This document shows positions 15,001 through 23,119 of a stretch of 64,000 nt of DNA, one piece after another. The position numbers were made by a program, and so were the translations under genes. The stretch lies in assembly GCF_030623445.1 (NCBI RefSeq), contig NZ_CP130613.1, positions 744,001 through 808,000 on the forward strand. The letters are read 5' to 3'. Within the stretch, counting starts at the first letter, position 1; every line of letters starts with the position of its first letter. The DNA comes from Pseudogemmatithrix spongiicola (GTDB lineage Bacteria > Gemmatimonadota > Gemmatimonadetes > Gemmatimonadales > Gemmatimonadaceae). A model generated the notes under the pieces. That model searched no databases and was not told where the DNA came from. It saw nothing but the letters and a program-made list of their open reading frames with translations.

Positions 15001-16193
15001 GATGGCGCGCCGCGCACGGTCCCGCCGCCGTGCAAGGGGACCCAGAACGTGCGGCGGATCGCCGCGCCCGATGCGTACACGGGCGTGACGTGCACCGAGT
15101 CCCCGGCCAGCGTCCGATACTGCGTGTCGAGCAATGTCACGGGGCGGGCATCCGGAGCGGCATCGTAGAGCAGCCGCTCCCCCGTCGGGCTCACCAACGC
15201 GACCACCTCGAAGTCGTTCTCCGTCCGCAGCGCGCGAATCCACGCGAGCAAGGTCTGCCGCCGCTGGTCGGACCCCGGGGCGCGCGCCGCCGCGAGGACA
15301 GCGGCGTCGATGGGCACGTTGCTCAGCGCCATGACCGTCGTGCGAATGCCCTCGTACCACAGCGCGATCTCGCCGGCCTTGAGGTCGGCGACGGTACGCA
15401 ACGTCGCAACCGCGCGGCGTTCGGCCTCCTCGCGCTGGGAGACGTACCAGAAGTAGCCGGAGCTGCCCACCACCGCGGCGAAGAGGAGCGCGAGCCACAC
15501 GAAGTTCCGCGGCGACGGCAGCACGCCGATGCGGCCCGTGGGGAGGAGTACGCGCAGCGGCCAGTGCGTCGGATCGGTGCGCAGCAGCGTGGCAAGGGCG
15601 AGGAGCCAGAGCAGTATTGCCGACGGTGCGGCGACGGGAATCGTCTTGCTGCCGTACAGCAATGGCGCCCCGAGCACGTATCCCTGCAGGATGACGAACG
15701 ACGCGGAGAGCGCGATGGCGGCGATGGCGCCCTCGTACTCGGCGCGCCGCGACTGGCCCACCAGCAGCGCGAGCGCGATGACGGAGAAGAGCGTTGCCGT
15801 GATCACTGAGATGCGGCCGAGCGGCACACCGTCACGCATCAGGGCCGGTCCGGCGAGCCACCGCTCGAGCACAAGCTCCACGCCCGCGACATACGCGATC
15901 CCGAACGACAGCGCGAGGGCGAGGGCCACTGCCGGCAGGAGACCTGCCGCAAGGGATGGATCTTCTTGATGCGGCCGGGCGCGCGCGATGATGCCGAGCG
16001 CGAGGAGCAGCGCGACGAGCGCGGTGGCCGGCGCCGTGGGGACCTGGGCGCCCGAAAAGGCGATCTCCAGACCCTTCCCACGCAACCACAGGAGCAGGAA
16101 CCACAGGCTCGCCACCGCGACACTGCCGGCAATCCACCGAGAGGTGCGCCGCAGCGTACGCGCGAGACTGGTGAGCTGGTGGTCGACGGTCAC
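12057..16193 (-). CDS. Hybrid sensor histidine kinase with PAS, GAF and receiver domains
   Basis: This 1378-residue membrane kinase senses a signal and passes phosphate to its own receiver domain. The N-terminal 250 residues contain about seven hydrophobic helices. They are followed by an extracytoplasmic segment (about 250-535) and a further helix (ALSLFFLIGAAALTYALWY). Then come a PAS domain (about 560-680), a GAF domain (about 690-850) with SISIPLIIDGAIFGAL, a second PAS (about 860-985), and a HisKA domain with GGVAHDFNNLL, in which His1020 is the predicted phospho-acceptor. The ATPase domain has NLCVNARDAMP, DTGIGM and GTGLGLSTVYGIVKQSGG. The C-terminal receiver has VMTDLVMPGMSG, with Asp1311 the predicted acceptor. 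No separate output regulator gene is adjacent. It diverges from the MFS gene. Confidence 0.93.
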   Translation of the reverse strand: MTVDHQLTSLARTLRRTSRWIAGSVAVASLWFLLLWLRGKGLEIAFSGAQVPTAPATALVALLLALGIIARARPHQEDPSLAAGLLPAVALALALSFGIAYVAGVELVLERWLAGPALMRDGVPLGRISVITATLFSVIALALLVGQSRRAEYEGAIAAIALSASFVILQGYVLGAPLLYGSKTIPVAAPSAILLWLLALATLLRTDPTHWPLRVLLPTGRIGVLPSPRNFVWLALLFAAVVGSSGYFWYVSQREEAERRAVATLRTVADLKAGEIALWYEGIRTTVMALSNVPIDAAVLAAARAPGSDQRRQTLLAWIRALRTENDFEVVALVSPTGERLLYDAAPDARPVTLLDTQYRTLAGDSVHVTPVYASGAAIRRTFWVPLHGGGTVRGAPSAWVAFIVAVDRALYPRLADFPAEYRTGDFSLWRVEADSVRLLSLPQDADIKPLALTLPLDSATQADVFDPLNSEAGYEGPGFTAQTIRAVQREVPGTPWQLVAKVDADELRAPVLAAALRATALSLFFLIGAAALTYALWYRRDLARAQRELTLLDLRERDRKEIEASEQRYARAMRGTTDGLWDMNMVTGEAYVSPRWREIARIPDESAIKSESDFLDFIHPDDVPLQQQAMRDHLERGLPYDLELRLRPQPDLPTRWIRTRAEIERDADGNPIWMSGAITDVTARRATEAALQRTARLLRVRTAVNQAIVRAEDEDALLRMICEILVHDGSYRMAWIGRRDDDAERHVTPVAIAGEERGYLTENPVTWGDDPRGQGPTGRCIRSGQPQVAQRLLTEANYGPWREAARQRGLESSISIPLIIDGAIFGALMIYAGEPDAFVGDEYDLLTALAMDVAFGIGALRNDRSLREQREQLTLFRQAIDRSADAIFVADVATGKFVDFNHACLHQLGYTAQELAAVGPSDIVVDLDARGGLRAVADGVRAAGGIVRTSLHRRKDGQEVPVEVALSVLDLGTRTLVLGIARDISDRLKADADRDELQHMLNRAQKMESVGRLAGGVAHDFNNLLTVINATAELALSEVPADSPLRNDLQEIRASGERAAALTRQLLAFSRQQVLKRESLNLNDVVSGFLTLLSRVLGEDIHVEVRLGREVPHIHADKNQLEQVLMNLCVNARDAMPRGGTLTIGSGIAEVDEVHAARREGMTPGRYATLSVTDTGIGMDKATQAKIFEPFFTTKETGRGTGLGLSTVYGIVKQSGGSVYVYSELGAGTTFRIYLPITEDEAAEHPSGKRAAPTTGHETVLIVEDEESIRMVARRVLQRAGYTVLEAESGAAALQLLAAHEGPLHLVMTDLVMPGMSGIELATELRRQRPGLKMLFTSGYSAEAVSDQFVHEGEWNFISKPYGLRELTNEIRRVLDS

Positions 16194-16313
16194 GAACGGG
16201 GGTGAGGGTGGTCCGACGGCCTAGGACGGAAAGGCCATAGGAATCTGGCCGTCTATTGAACGGTGGGTAAGGGGCCGCTAGACGAGTATCGGCGCAGGCC
16301 GCACATTCCCTCC

Positions 16314-17612
16314 ATGACACTCCCCCCGCAGGCCATCCCGCGCCGCGCCGTCTGGAGTTGGATCCTGTACGACCTCGCCAACACGATCTTCTCCATGGGC
16401 GTGGTCTCGCTGTACTTCTCGCTGTGGGTGCGCGAGCAGGTGGGTGCCGACCGGGCCGACACCGTCTACGGCATCATCACGGCGGTCTCCATGGGCATCA
16501 TCTTCGTCATCTCGCCGCTCTTGGGTGCGATGACGGACCGGGCCCCGCGCCGCATGCCGTTCCTCGTGGTGAGCACCATCGTGTGCGTGGGACTCACGGC
16601 GTCGCTGGCCCGCAGCGGATACTGGGTCACCATGCTCGCGTTCGTGCTGGCGAACGCCGCGTATCAGGCGGGCCTGCAGTTCTACGACGCCCTGCTCCCT
16701 GAGGTTACGACGGAGGAGAACCGCGGGCGCATCAGCGGCATCGGGGTGGGCATCGGGTATCTCGGTTCGTTCGTCGCCGTCGGGCTCGGCTTCCTGCCGC
16801 AGTCGGAGGAGAAGCCGTTCGTGTTCACCGCCATCGCGGTCTCGTTCCTGCTCTTCAGCATCCCCTGCTTCCTGTGGGTGAAGGAGCGGGGGAACCCCAA
16901 TCCGCGGCCGGTTTTTTCGCTGGCGATGATCAGGGAGAGCACGGCTGAGACCCTGCGCACGCTCCGTGGCGGCAAGGAGTATCCGGGTCTCATTCGGTTT
17001 CTCGTCGGGCGCGTGTTCTACACAGACGCCATCAACACCGTGATCAACATAATGATGCTGTACACGGTGAACGTGGTGGTGGCGTCGGGACAGTCGGAGG
17101 AGGGAGGGGAACGTACGGCGCTGCTTGTGATGTTCGTCGCAATCTCGTTCGCGGTCGTCGGGGGATTCGTCTGGGGGCAGCTGGTGGACCGTCGCGGCCC
17201 CAAGCGGACGCTCGATTACGTGCTGTGGCTGTGGGTGGCGACGTTCGCGATGGCGGCCGCCGTCGGACTGCTCGGGCTCCCATGGCAGACGCTGTTCGTG
17301 GTGGCGTCAATGGCCGGCGTGTCGCTGGGGGGCATCTGGAGTGCCGACCGGCCGCTGATGCTGCGGCTGACCCCGCCGGACCGCATCGGTGAGTTTTACG
17401 GACTTTACGGGATGGTCGGGCGGTTCAGTGCAATCATCGGCCCGATGATCTGGGCGTTCGTGGCGTGGCTCTGCATCGGCCAGCTCGGAATGACGCCGAT
17501 CCGCGGGCAGGGCATCGGCGTGCTCGTGCTGCTCGGCTTCATCTTCGTCGCGCGCGCGATCCTCGGCCCCGTGCGCGACGACCTGCGTCCCGGCGCGCGC
17601 GGCGCACCCTGA
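16314..17612 (+). CDS. MFS transporter, UMF1/Atg22-like
   Basis: The 432-residue protein has twelve predicted membrane segments. Its opening WSWILYDLANTIFSMGVVSLYF is typical of the UMF1 (vacuole effluxer Atg22-like) branch of the major facilitator superfamily. After the first domain there is RGRISGIGVGIGYLGSFVAVG, and the second half has FVWGQLVDRRGPKR. Substrates of bacterial members are poorly known. An upstream GTG at 16263 would add 17 residues without hydrophobic character, so the ATG at 16314 is preferred. The gene diverges from the histidine kinase and converges with the DsrE-like gene across a perfect hairpin. Confidence 0.85.
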   Translation: MTLPPQAIPRRAVWSWILYDLANTIFSMGVVSLYFSLWVREQVGADRADTVYGIITAVSMGIIFVISPLLGAMTDRAPRRMPFLVVSTIVCVGLTASLARSGYWVTMLAFVLANAAYQAGLQFYDALLPEVTTEENRGRISGIGVGIGYLGSFVAVGLGFLPQSEEKPFVFTAIAVSFLLFSIPCFLWVKERGNPNPRPVFSLAMIRESTAETLRTLRGGKEYPGLIRFLVGRVFYTDAINTVINIMMLYTVNVVVASGQSEEGGERTALLVMFVAISFAVVGGFVWGQLVDRRGPKRTLDYVLWLWVATFAMAAAVGLLGLPWQTLFVVASMAGVSLGGIWSADRPLMLRLTPPDRIGEFYGLYGMVGRFSAIIGPMIWAFVAWLCIGQLGMTPIRGQGIGVLVLLGFIFVARAILGPVRDDLRPGARGAP

Positions 17613-17624
17613 GGTGCGCCGCGC
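17597..17624. terminator. Bidirectional hairpin between convergent genes
   Basis: A perfect 12-bp stem, GCGCGGCGCACC at 17597-17608 and GGTGCGCCGCGC at 17613-17624, closes on a CTGA tetraloop that contains part of the MFS stop codon. It lies between two convergent genes. No T tract is present on either strand, so it may act as an RNA-stabilising end or a weak terminator. Confidence 0.5.
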
Positions 17625-17633
17625 CACGCCGCA

Positions 17634-18176
17634 TCAGGGCGTGAAGATCGTATAGCCCTGCGCGGAGAGGATCACGTGCGCGCTGGTCGCCGTGGTCGCG
17701 ACCTGCACGAACGGCAGCAACTGGTCGCGGGGCACATTGCGATTCACCAGTGCGTGCCCGCAGACAATGACCTGCACCCCGGCCTCGTGGAGGGCCGTGA
17801 GCAGCGCGATGCTGCCGTTGTCGGCGCCGGTGCGTGCCTTGTACGCCGCATTGTTGAGCAGCGAGGGCGTCGCGGTGCCGTGCACGATGACGGCCATCTT
17901 GATGTTGCTGCGCGGGACGCCGTTGGTCTCGAGTTGGCGGAGCAGGTTCGGCGGGCTGCGGAATCCCGCGGCGATGCCGCCAGGCTCGGCCGGCGCCTCC
18001 GTGACGTGCCAGGCCATTCGGTAGGTCAGGTTGGCTGGCGCGCGGAACGACGGGTTCATCTCCGTCGGCGTGCCGCCGATCTCGCGCAGGAGGGCTTCGC
18101 CCGTCTGCGCGGCAAGCGGTGCGGACGCGAGGGCGACGGACACGAACAGGACGCCGAGACGGAAGGCGCGAGGCAT
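17634..18176 (-). CDS. Secreted DsrE-family protein
   Basis: The 180-residue product starts with a signal peptide (MPRAFRLGVLFVSVALASAP, then LAAQ), so it is probably periplasmic. The mature part resembles the DsrE/YchN fold, with MAVIVHGTATPSLLNN, an ALHEAGVQVIVCGHAL segment containing the single conserved-position cysteine, and the end AHVILSAQGYTIFTP. Related proteins take part in sulfur-relay reactions, but a catalytic role here is not shown. An upstream in-frame ATG would place extra residues before the signal peptide and is not used. It diverges from the PhoD gene. Confidence 0.75.
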   Translation of the reverse strand: MPRAFRLGVLFVSVALASAPLAAQTGEALLREIGGTPTEMNPSFRAPANLTYRMAWHVTEAPAEPGGIAAGFRSPPNLLRQLETNGVPRSNIKMAVIVHGTATPSLLNNAAYKARTGADNGSIALLTALHEAGVQVIVCGHALVNRNVPRDQLLPFVQVATTATSAHVILSAQGYTIFTP

Positions 18177-18284
18177 CGGTGAGGCTCCGGTGAGGGGTCT
18201 GGCGGAAGATACAGCGGCAGCCTGTGCCACGCCTGTGACAGTCCATGCCCTTGCCGACACCTCGGGTCCGTGTGAGCATCAGGC

Positions 18285-19823
18285 ATGCAACGTCGCGACT
18301 TCCTGGTCGATGTCGTCCGCCTGAGCGCGCTCTGCGCCGGCCTCCCCAACGAGTGGCGCCTCACGTGGCGACCGCAGTACGCGGACAATCCCTTTGCGCT
18401 TGGCGTGGCCAGCGGCGATCCGTGGTCCGCAGGCGCGGTGCTGTGGACGCGCGTGGCGCCGCGGCCCCTGGAGCCGCATGGCGGCATGCCGGGCAACCGG
18501 CCCGTCGTCGTGTGGGAGGTCGCCGAGGACGAGGCGTTCACGAAGATCGTGAAGCAGGGCAGGTACACCGCGGCGCCGGAACTCTCGTACAGCGTGCATG
18601 TCGAAGTGGACGGCCTGCAGCCCGATCGCTGGTACTTCTACCGCTTCCAATCGGGTGAAGCGAAGTCCGCGATTGGGCGCGTGCGCACCACGCCCGCCGA
18701 TGGGGCGAACACGCCGCTGCGCTTCGGCGTGGCGTCCTGCGCCAACTACGAGAACGGACTCTTCACGGCGTACGGGCACCTCGCCAACGAACGCTGCGAC
18801 CTCGTCACGCATCTCGGCGACTACATCTACGAGTACGGCGGCCGCGACCAAGTCGTGCGTTCGCATCTCGGACGCGAGATCATCACGGTCGACGATTACC
18901 GGTTGCGGTACGCGCAGTACAAGCTCGAGGCAGAGCTGCAAGCCGCGCACGCGATGTGCCCGTGGCTGGTGACCTGGGATGACCACGAGGTCGACAACAA
19001 CTACGCAAACGAGTTCGGCGAGAACCGAATGGAATCCGCCGAGCAGATGCGCGCGCGCCGCGCGGCGGGCTATCAGGCGTGGTGGGAGCATCAGCCGGTG
19101 CGCGTGCCTCGGGCGCGGTCGTGGGCAGATCTCGACATCCGCCGCACGACCAACTGGGGCGCGTTGGCGCGCTTCTGGATGCTCGACACGCGCCAGTATC
19201 GCGATGACCAAGCCTGCGACGACGGCAATCGTACGGTGCCCTGCGGCGACTGGGACAATCCCGCGCGCTCGATCCTCGGTGCGCAGCAGGAGCAATGGTT
19301 GACGGAGGGACTCGGTCAGTCGCGCTCGCGTTGGCAGGTGTTGGGGCAGCAAGTCATGGTGGCACCCTATGACGAAGCGCTCGGCCCCGAGCAGCGCGTG
19401 TCGATGGACCAGTGGTCGGGGTATCCGCGCAGCCGCGAGCGCATCTTGAACGCCATCGCCGAGCGTGCGCCGAACCGCACGGTCGTGCTTACGGGGGACA
19501 TCCACTCGAACTGGGTGAACGAGCTCCGCGCGGGGTTCGACCGCCCCGACCGGCCCGTGGTCGCGGCCGAGTTCGTGGGGACGAGCATCGCGTCGGGCGG
19601 CGATGGCCAGGAGCAGACGGAGCCGTTCAAGGCGCGGCTCGCCGAGTTGCCGTACATCAAGTGGCAGTCAGGGCGACGCGGATACTACGTCTGCGACGTG
19701 ACGGAACGCGAGTGGCGCACGGACTACCGTGAGGTGCCGTTCGTCACACGGCCGGGTGCGCCGGTGCACACGGTGACGCGCTGGCGGGTCGAGCACGGAC
19801 GAGCCGGCATTACCGCGCTCTGA
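18285..19823 (+). CDS. phoD: PhoD-like alkaline phosphatase
   Basis: The 512-residue protein matches the PhoD metallophosphatase/phosphodiesterase family. After a short N-terminal immunoglobulin-like domain (about 35-125, NPFALGVASGDPWSAGAVLWTR) comes the catalytic domain. Metal-ligand motifs are visible as RFGVASC, LGDYIYEYGG, TWDDHEVDNNYANE and LTGDIHSNW. The start MQRRDFLVDVVRLSAL carries a twin-arginine RRDFL motif, so Tat export is likely, but the hydrophobic stretch is short and no clear cleavage site is seen. The last 14 coding bases overlap the end of the convergent propeller gene. Confidence 0.88.
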   Translation: MQRRDFLVDVVRLSALCAGLPNEWRLTWRPQYADNPFALGVASGDPWSAGAVLWTRVAPRPLEPHGGMPGNRPVVVWEVAEDEAFTKIVKQGRYTAAPELSYSVHVEVDGLQPDRWYFYRFQSGEAKSAIGRVRTTPADGANTPLRFGVASCANYENGLFTAYGHLANERCDLVTHLGDYIYEYGGRDQVVRSHLGREIITVDDYRLRYAQYKLEAELQAAHAMCPWLVTWDDHEVDNNYANEFGENRMESAEQMRARRAAGYQAWWEHQPVRVPRARSWADLDIRRTTNWGALARFWMLDTRQYRDDQACDDGNRTVPCGDWDNPARSILGAQQEQWLTEGLGQSRSRWQVLGQQVMVAPYDEALGPEQRVSMDQWSGYPRSRERILNAIAERAPNRTVVLTGDIHSNWVNELRAGFDRPDRPVVAAEFVGTSIASGGDGQEQTEPFKARLAELPYIKWQSGRRGYYVCDVTEREWRTDYREVPFVTRPGAPVHTVTRWRVEHGRAGITAL

Positions 19824-20988
19824 GCGAGTCGTCGGCTGACCGCCACGGCACGCGACCTGCCACGGGCGCCGACAACGAGCCCAACCAGAGTGCACCCGGC
19901 GTCTCCAGCGCGTGGGTCAGCGACTCGAGCCGTCCGCTCGGATCCTGCAAGTCGGCGAGCACACGCCACGTGCTGTCGATCGCAATGACATGACCGTAGT
20001 GCACCGGTCCCGGCCGAATCATCCGCGGCAGGCGCAGCAGCATCTTCCGGAACATCGGCTTGTCCGACATCCAGTCGGCGAGCCCGTTGCGCGGCGAGAC
20101 CAGCGCGATCCAGTATCGGCCGTCACGGCCGCGCGTGAGGTTGTCGGGGAATCCGGGCAAGTCCGTCACCACGGCCTCGATGGCGCCGCGGGCCACGCCG
20201 TCGCGCTCGATGCGCAGCACGCGGTAGTTGCCCATCTCATTCACGAGCACACCCGTGCCGTCGTGGGTGACGGCAAGGCCGTTGGGAAACACGAGGCCGG
20301 CGGCGATGACCGACGTGCGGCCGTTGCTCGGCTCGTACTCAATGACGCGTCCGGTGCCGCGATGCTCGAGCACCTCGAGGATGCTCGCCTGCAAGGCGTC
20401 ATACTGCGGCGGATAGAATGCCGTGGACGCATCCGTGAGGTACACGCGGCCGTCTGGCGCGACATCTAGGTCGTCGGCGTATCGAATTGGAATCCCTTCG
20501 GCGGTCGTCGCCATCACGAGCACCGCTCCGCTGGGCGAGACGCTGAGGAGTCCCCTCAAGGCATCGGCGACCCAGAGCGTTCCGCTGGCATCGAAGGCCA
20601 TCCCGAGCGGGCGTCCGCCCGTGTTGGCCCAACGCTCCGCTGCGCCACCGAGCGAATCGGTCCGGACGATCCATCCGGACGCGGTGGCGAAGTACATGCG
20701 CCCGGAGTCGTCCACGGCGATTGATTCGGGACCGCGCTCGCCCAGCACGCCAACGGTGTCCATGGCCGAGAGCCGCTCGTTCGCGGCAAAGACCCCGCTG
20801 TAGCCGGGATTCGCCGGCGCTTCCCATGCGACCGGCCGGATCGGCACGGGCCAGAACAGCAAGTAGAGGAAGATCAGCGCGGCGGCCGCCGCCGTCGCGC
20901 CGGCCGGCGTGACTTGCCGGGACAGGTGTATCGGCGGCGGTGGCGTCTCGGGTCCCGCGACGTCCGGCGATTCGGGCTCGGCTTCCAT
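19810..20988 (-). CDS. SMP-30/strictosidine synthase-like six-bladed propeller protein
   Basis: The 392-residue protein has a Pro-rich N-terminus, a single membrane helix near residues 32-50 (ALIFLYLLFWPVPI) and then a beta-propeller. It has the ALGERGPESIAVDDSGRMYF-type blade pattern and the GFPDNLTRGRDGRYWIAL motif seen in strictosidine synthase-like/APMAP calcium-dependent lactonases and esterases. The anchor suggests a periplasmic enzyme or binding protein; the substrate is unknown. It overlaps the phoD 3' end by 14 bases in a convergent arrangement and diverges from the acyl-CoA dehydrogenase gene. Confidence 0.8.
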   Translation of the reverse strand: MEAEPESPDVAGPETPPPPIHLSRQVTPAGATAAAAALIFLYLLFWPVPIRPVAWEAPANPGYSGVFAANERLSAMDTVGVLGERGPESIAVDDSGRMYFATASGWIVRTDSLGGAAERWANTGGRPLGMAFDASGTLWVADALRGLLSVSPSGAVLVMATTAEGIPIRYADDLDVAPDGRVYLTDASTAFYPPQYDALQASILEVLEHRGTGRVIEYEPSNGRTSVIAAGLVFPNGLAVTHDGTGVLVNEMGNYRVLRIERDGVARGAIEAVVTDLPGFPDNLTRGRDGRYWIALVSPRNGLADWMSDKPMFRKMLLRLPRMIRPGPVHYGHVIAIDSTWRVLADLQDPSGRLESLTHALETPGALWLGSLSAPVAGRVPWRSADDSLRAR

Positions 20989-21078
20989 GTCAGGAATCTG
21001 GCAGCAACGGCGGCGGGGCGCGAACCAGCCATGTGGCCCGCCCTGCGCACGCGTCCTATCTTGGAGGAGCCTTCAACG

Positions 21079-22875
21079 ATGGATGTGTCGATGCTGAAGC
21101 GGCGTGACCTGAACTTCGTCCTCTACGAACTCCTCGGCGCCGACGCGCTGGCCGAACGCCCGAGGTACGCGGGCCAGGGCAGGGAAGTCTACGACGCAGT
21201 GCTCGACACCGCCGACGGCATTGCCCGCGAGTTCTACGCGCCGAACCGGAAGGCCAACGACCAGCAGGAGCCCGAGGTCCGCGATGGCAGGGTGTGGCTG
21301 CAGCCCGGCGTGAAGCCCGCGTGGGATGCAACGGCGGAGGCCGGCATCATCGCGAGCACGCACGACGAAGCGCGCGGCGGCCTCCAGCTCCCGCACGTCA
21401 TCGCCTCGGCGGCGATCGGCCACCTCGAGGCCGCCAACATCGGCACGGCGAGCTATCCCATGCTCACGGCCGGTGCGTCGAATCTGATCGCGGCGTTCGG
21501 AAACGAAGACCAGAAGACGCGATGGCTACCCCCGATGCTCACGGGTCGATTCTCCGGCACGATGGCGCTCACCGAGCCCGACGCGGGTTCGTCGCTCGCC
21601 GACCTGCGCACGAAGGCAATTCCGAACGCCGATGGCACGTATCGCATCGAAGGCACCAAGATCTGGATTTCCGGCGGCGAGCACGAGCTCACGGAGAACA
21701 TCGTGCACCTCGTCCTGGCGCGCATCGAGGGCGCGCCGTCGGGCACGAAGGGCATCTCGCTGTTCATCGTCCCGCGCCGCCGCGTGGACGCGGCGGGCAA
21801 CCCGGCGGGGGACAACCACGTCACGCTGGGTGGCCTCATCCACAAGATGGGCTGGCGCGGCACGACGAGCACGCTGCTGAACTTCGGCGAACGTGGCGAG
21901 TGCTTCGGCGAGCTGGTCGGCAAGCCGCATCACGGGCTTGCCTACATGTTCCATATGATGAACGAGGCGCGCATCGGGGTCGGTCGCGCGGCGATGGCGA
22001 TGGCGTACGCAGCCTATCACGTGGGATTGGAGTACGCGCAGCAGCGTCGGCAGGGCCGCTTGCCCGGCGAGAAGGATCCCGCGAAGCCGCCGGTCACGAT
22101 CATCGAGCATGCCGATATCCGACGCCTCTTGCTGACGGCTAAGACCGCCGCCGAGGGGTCGTTGCATCTCATCCTGCTCTGCGCGCGGCTGGTGGATGAG
22201 CAGGAGACCGGCGACGAGGCGGCGCGCGCGCGGGCGACGCGACTGCTCGAGGTCCTGACGCCGATCGCGAAGACCTGGCCGAGCATCTACGGGCAGGAGG
22301 GCATCAGCTCGGCGCTGCAGGTGATGGGCGGGTACGGCTACGCCCGCGAGTACGACGTCGAGCAGCTCTACCGAGACAATCGCCTCAATCAGATCCATGA
22401 GGGCACGAACGGCATCCAGGCCCTGGACCTGCTGGGCCGGAAGGTGGTGCAGGAGGATGGAGCGTGCTTCAAGGCGCTCCTCGACGAGCTCCAGCAGCTG
22501 GCGGCCGGTGCGACGTCAGCGGCGCTTGCCCCGCTGGCGGCGCAGTTGCAGGGCGCGACGCAGCGCATGGTCGCGGCGACCCAGACGCTGTTGCCCACGA
22601 TGTCGAAGGAGCCCGCCCGTGGCCTGGCGAATGCCTCGGTGTACCTCGAGCTCGTGTCCCGTGTGGTGTACGGCGCGCTCTGGCTGCGCCAGGCGGTGGT
22701 GGCCGAGGCAGCGCTCGCGGCTGGCGCAAGTGGCGACGATCGCGCGTTCTACGAAGGCAAGCTGCAGGCAGCCCAGTTCTACTTCGGCTTCGAGCTGCCC
22801 AAGCACGCGGTGGATGCGGACGTGCTCATTCGCAATGAGGCCAGCGCCTTTGAGATGCGGAGCGCGTGGTTCTGA
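21079..22875 (+). CDS. Acyl-CoA dehydrogenase
   Basis: This flavoenzyme of 598 residues would remove hydrogens across the C2-C3 bond of acyl-CoA thioesters. It has the long-form architecture, with an N-terminal helical cap beginning LKRRDLNFVLYELLGADAL. The central FAD domain contains ALTEPDAGSSLADLRTKA and KIWISGGEHEL. The C-terminal helical domain has QVMGGYGYAREYDVEQLYRD and NQIHEGTNGIQALDLLGRK, followed by the extra domain typical of DmdC/FadE-like members. The ATG at 21079 follows GGAGGAG and gives the canonical N-terminus. The gene has no lipid-metabolism neighbour. Confidence 0.93.
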   Translation: MDVSMLKRRDLNFVLYELLGADALAERPRYAGQGREVYDAVLDTADGIAREFYAPNRKANDQQEPEVRDGRVWLQPGVKPAWDATAEAGIIASTHDEARGGLQLPHVIASAAIGHLEAANIGTASYPMLTAGASNLIAAFGNEDQKTRWLPPMLTGRFSGTMALTEPDAGSSLADLRTKAIPNADGTYRIEGTKIWISGGEHELTENIVHLVLARIEGAPSGTKGISLFIVPRRRVDAAGNPAGDNHVTLGGLIHKMGWRGTTSTLLNFGERGECFGELVGKPHHGLAYMFHMMNEARIGVGRAAMAMAYAAYHVGLEYAQQRRQGRLPGEKDPAKPPVTIIEHADIRRLLLTAKTAAEGSLHLILLCARLVDEQETGDEAARARATRLLEVLTPIAKTWPSIYGQEGISSALQVMGGYGYAREYDVEQLYRDNRLNQIHEGTNGIQALDLLGRKVVQEDGACFKALLDELQQLAAGATSAALAPLAAQLQGATQRMVAATQTLLPTMSKEPARGLANASVYLELVSRVVYGALWLRQAVVAEAALAAGASGDDRAFYEGKLQAAQFYFGFELPKHAVDADVLIRNEASAFEMRSAWF

Positions 22876-22905
22876 AGCAGCCGACGGCCAGGTGACTAGC
22901 ACTTC

Positions 22906-23001
22906 GGCCTAGGTCGGCTCCGTGCGTGAGGCGCCGCACGTGCGGTTCGTCACAGAACAGTTGTGGGGCTGTGCGGCAATTGTGACCGAGTGACCTAGGC
23001 C
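22906..23001. repeat. Spaced 10-bp inverted repeat upstream of the Ig-like lipoprotein
   Basis: GGCCTAGGTC at 22906-22915 and GACCTAGGCC at 22992-23001 are perfect inverted copies 76 bases apart in the spacer after the acyl-CoA dehydrogenase gene. The right copy abuts a possible -10 box, CATAAT at 23001-23006, with TTGTGA at 22980-22985 as a weak -35. It may be an operator pair or simply an RNA end structure. Confidence 0.3.
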
Positions 23002-23119
23002 ATAATCTCGCCCTTGCAATTGCGCAACCCCACTCCAATCTTTGCGACGTTTTTCTGCGCCCGCTTGCGGGGGCAGCGCTTGCCCATTCTTCCCACCCCT
23101 CCCTTGCTCGAGGATTTGT

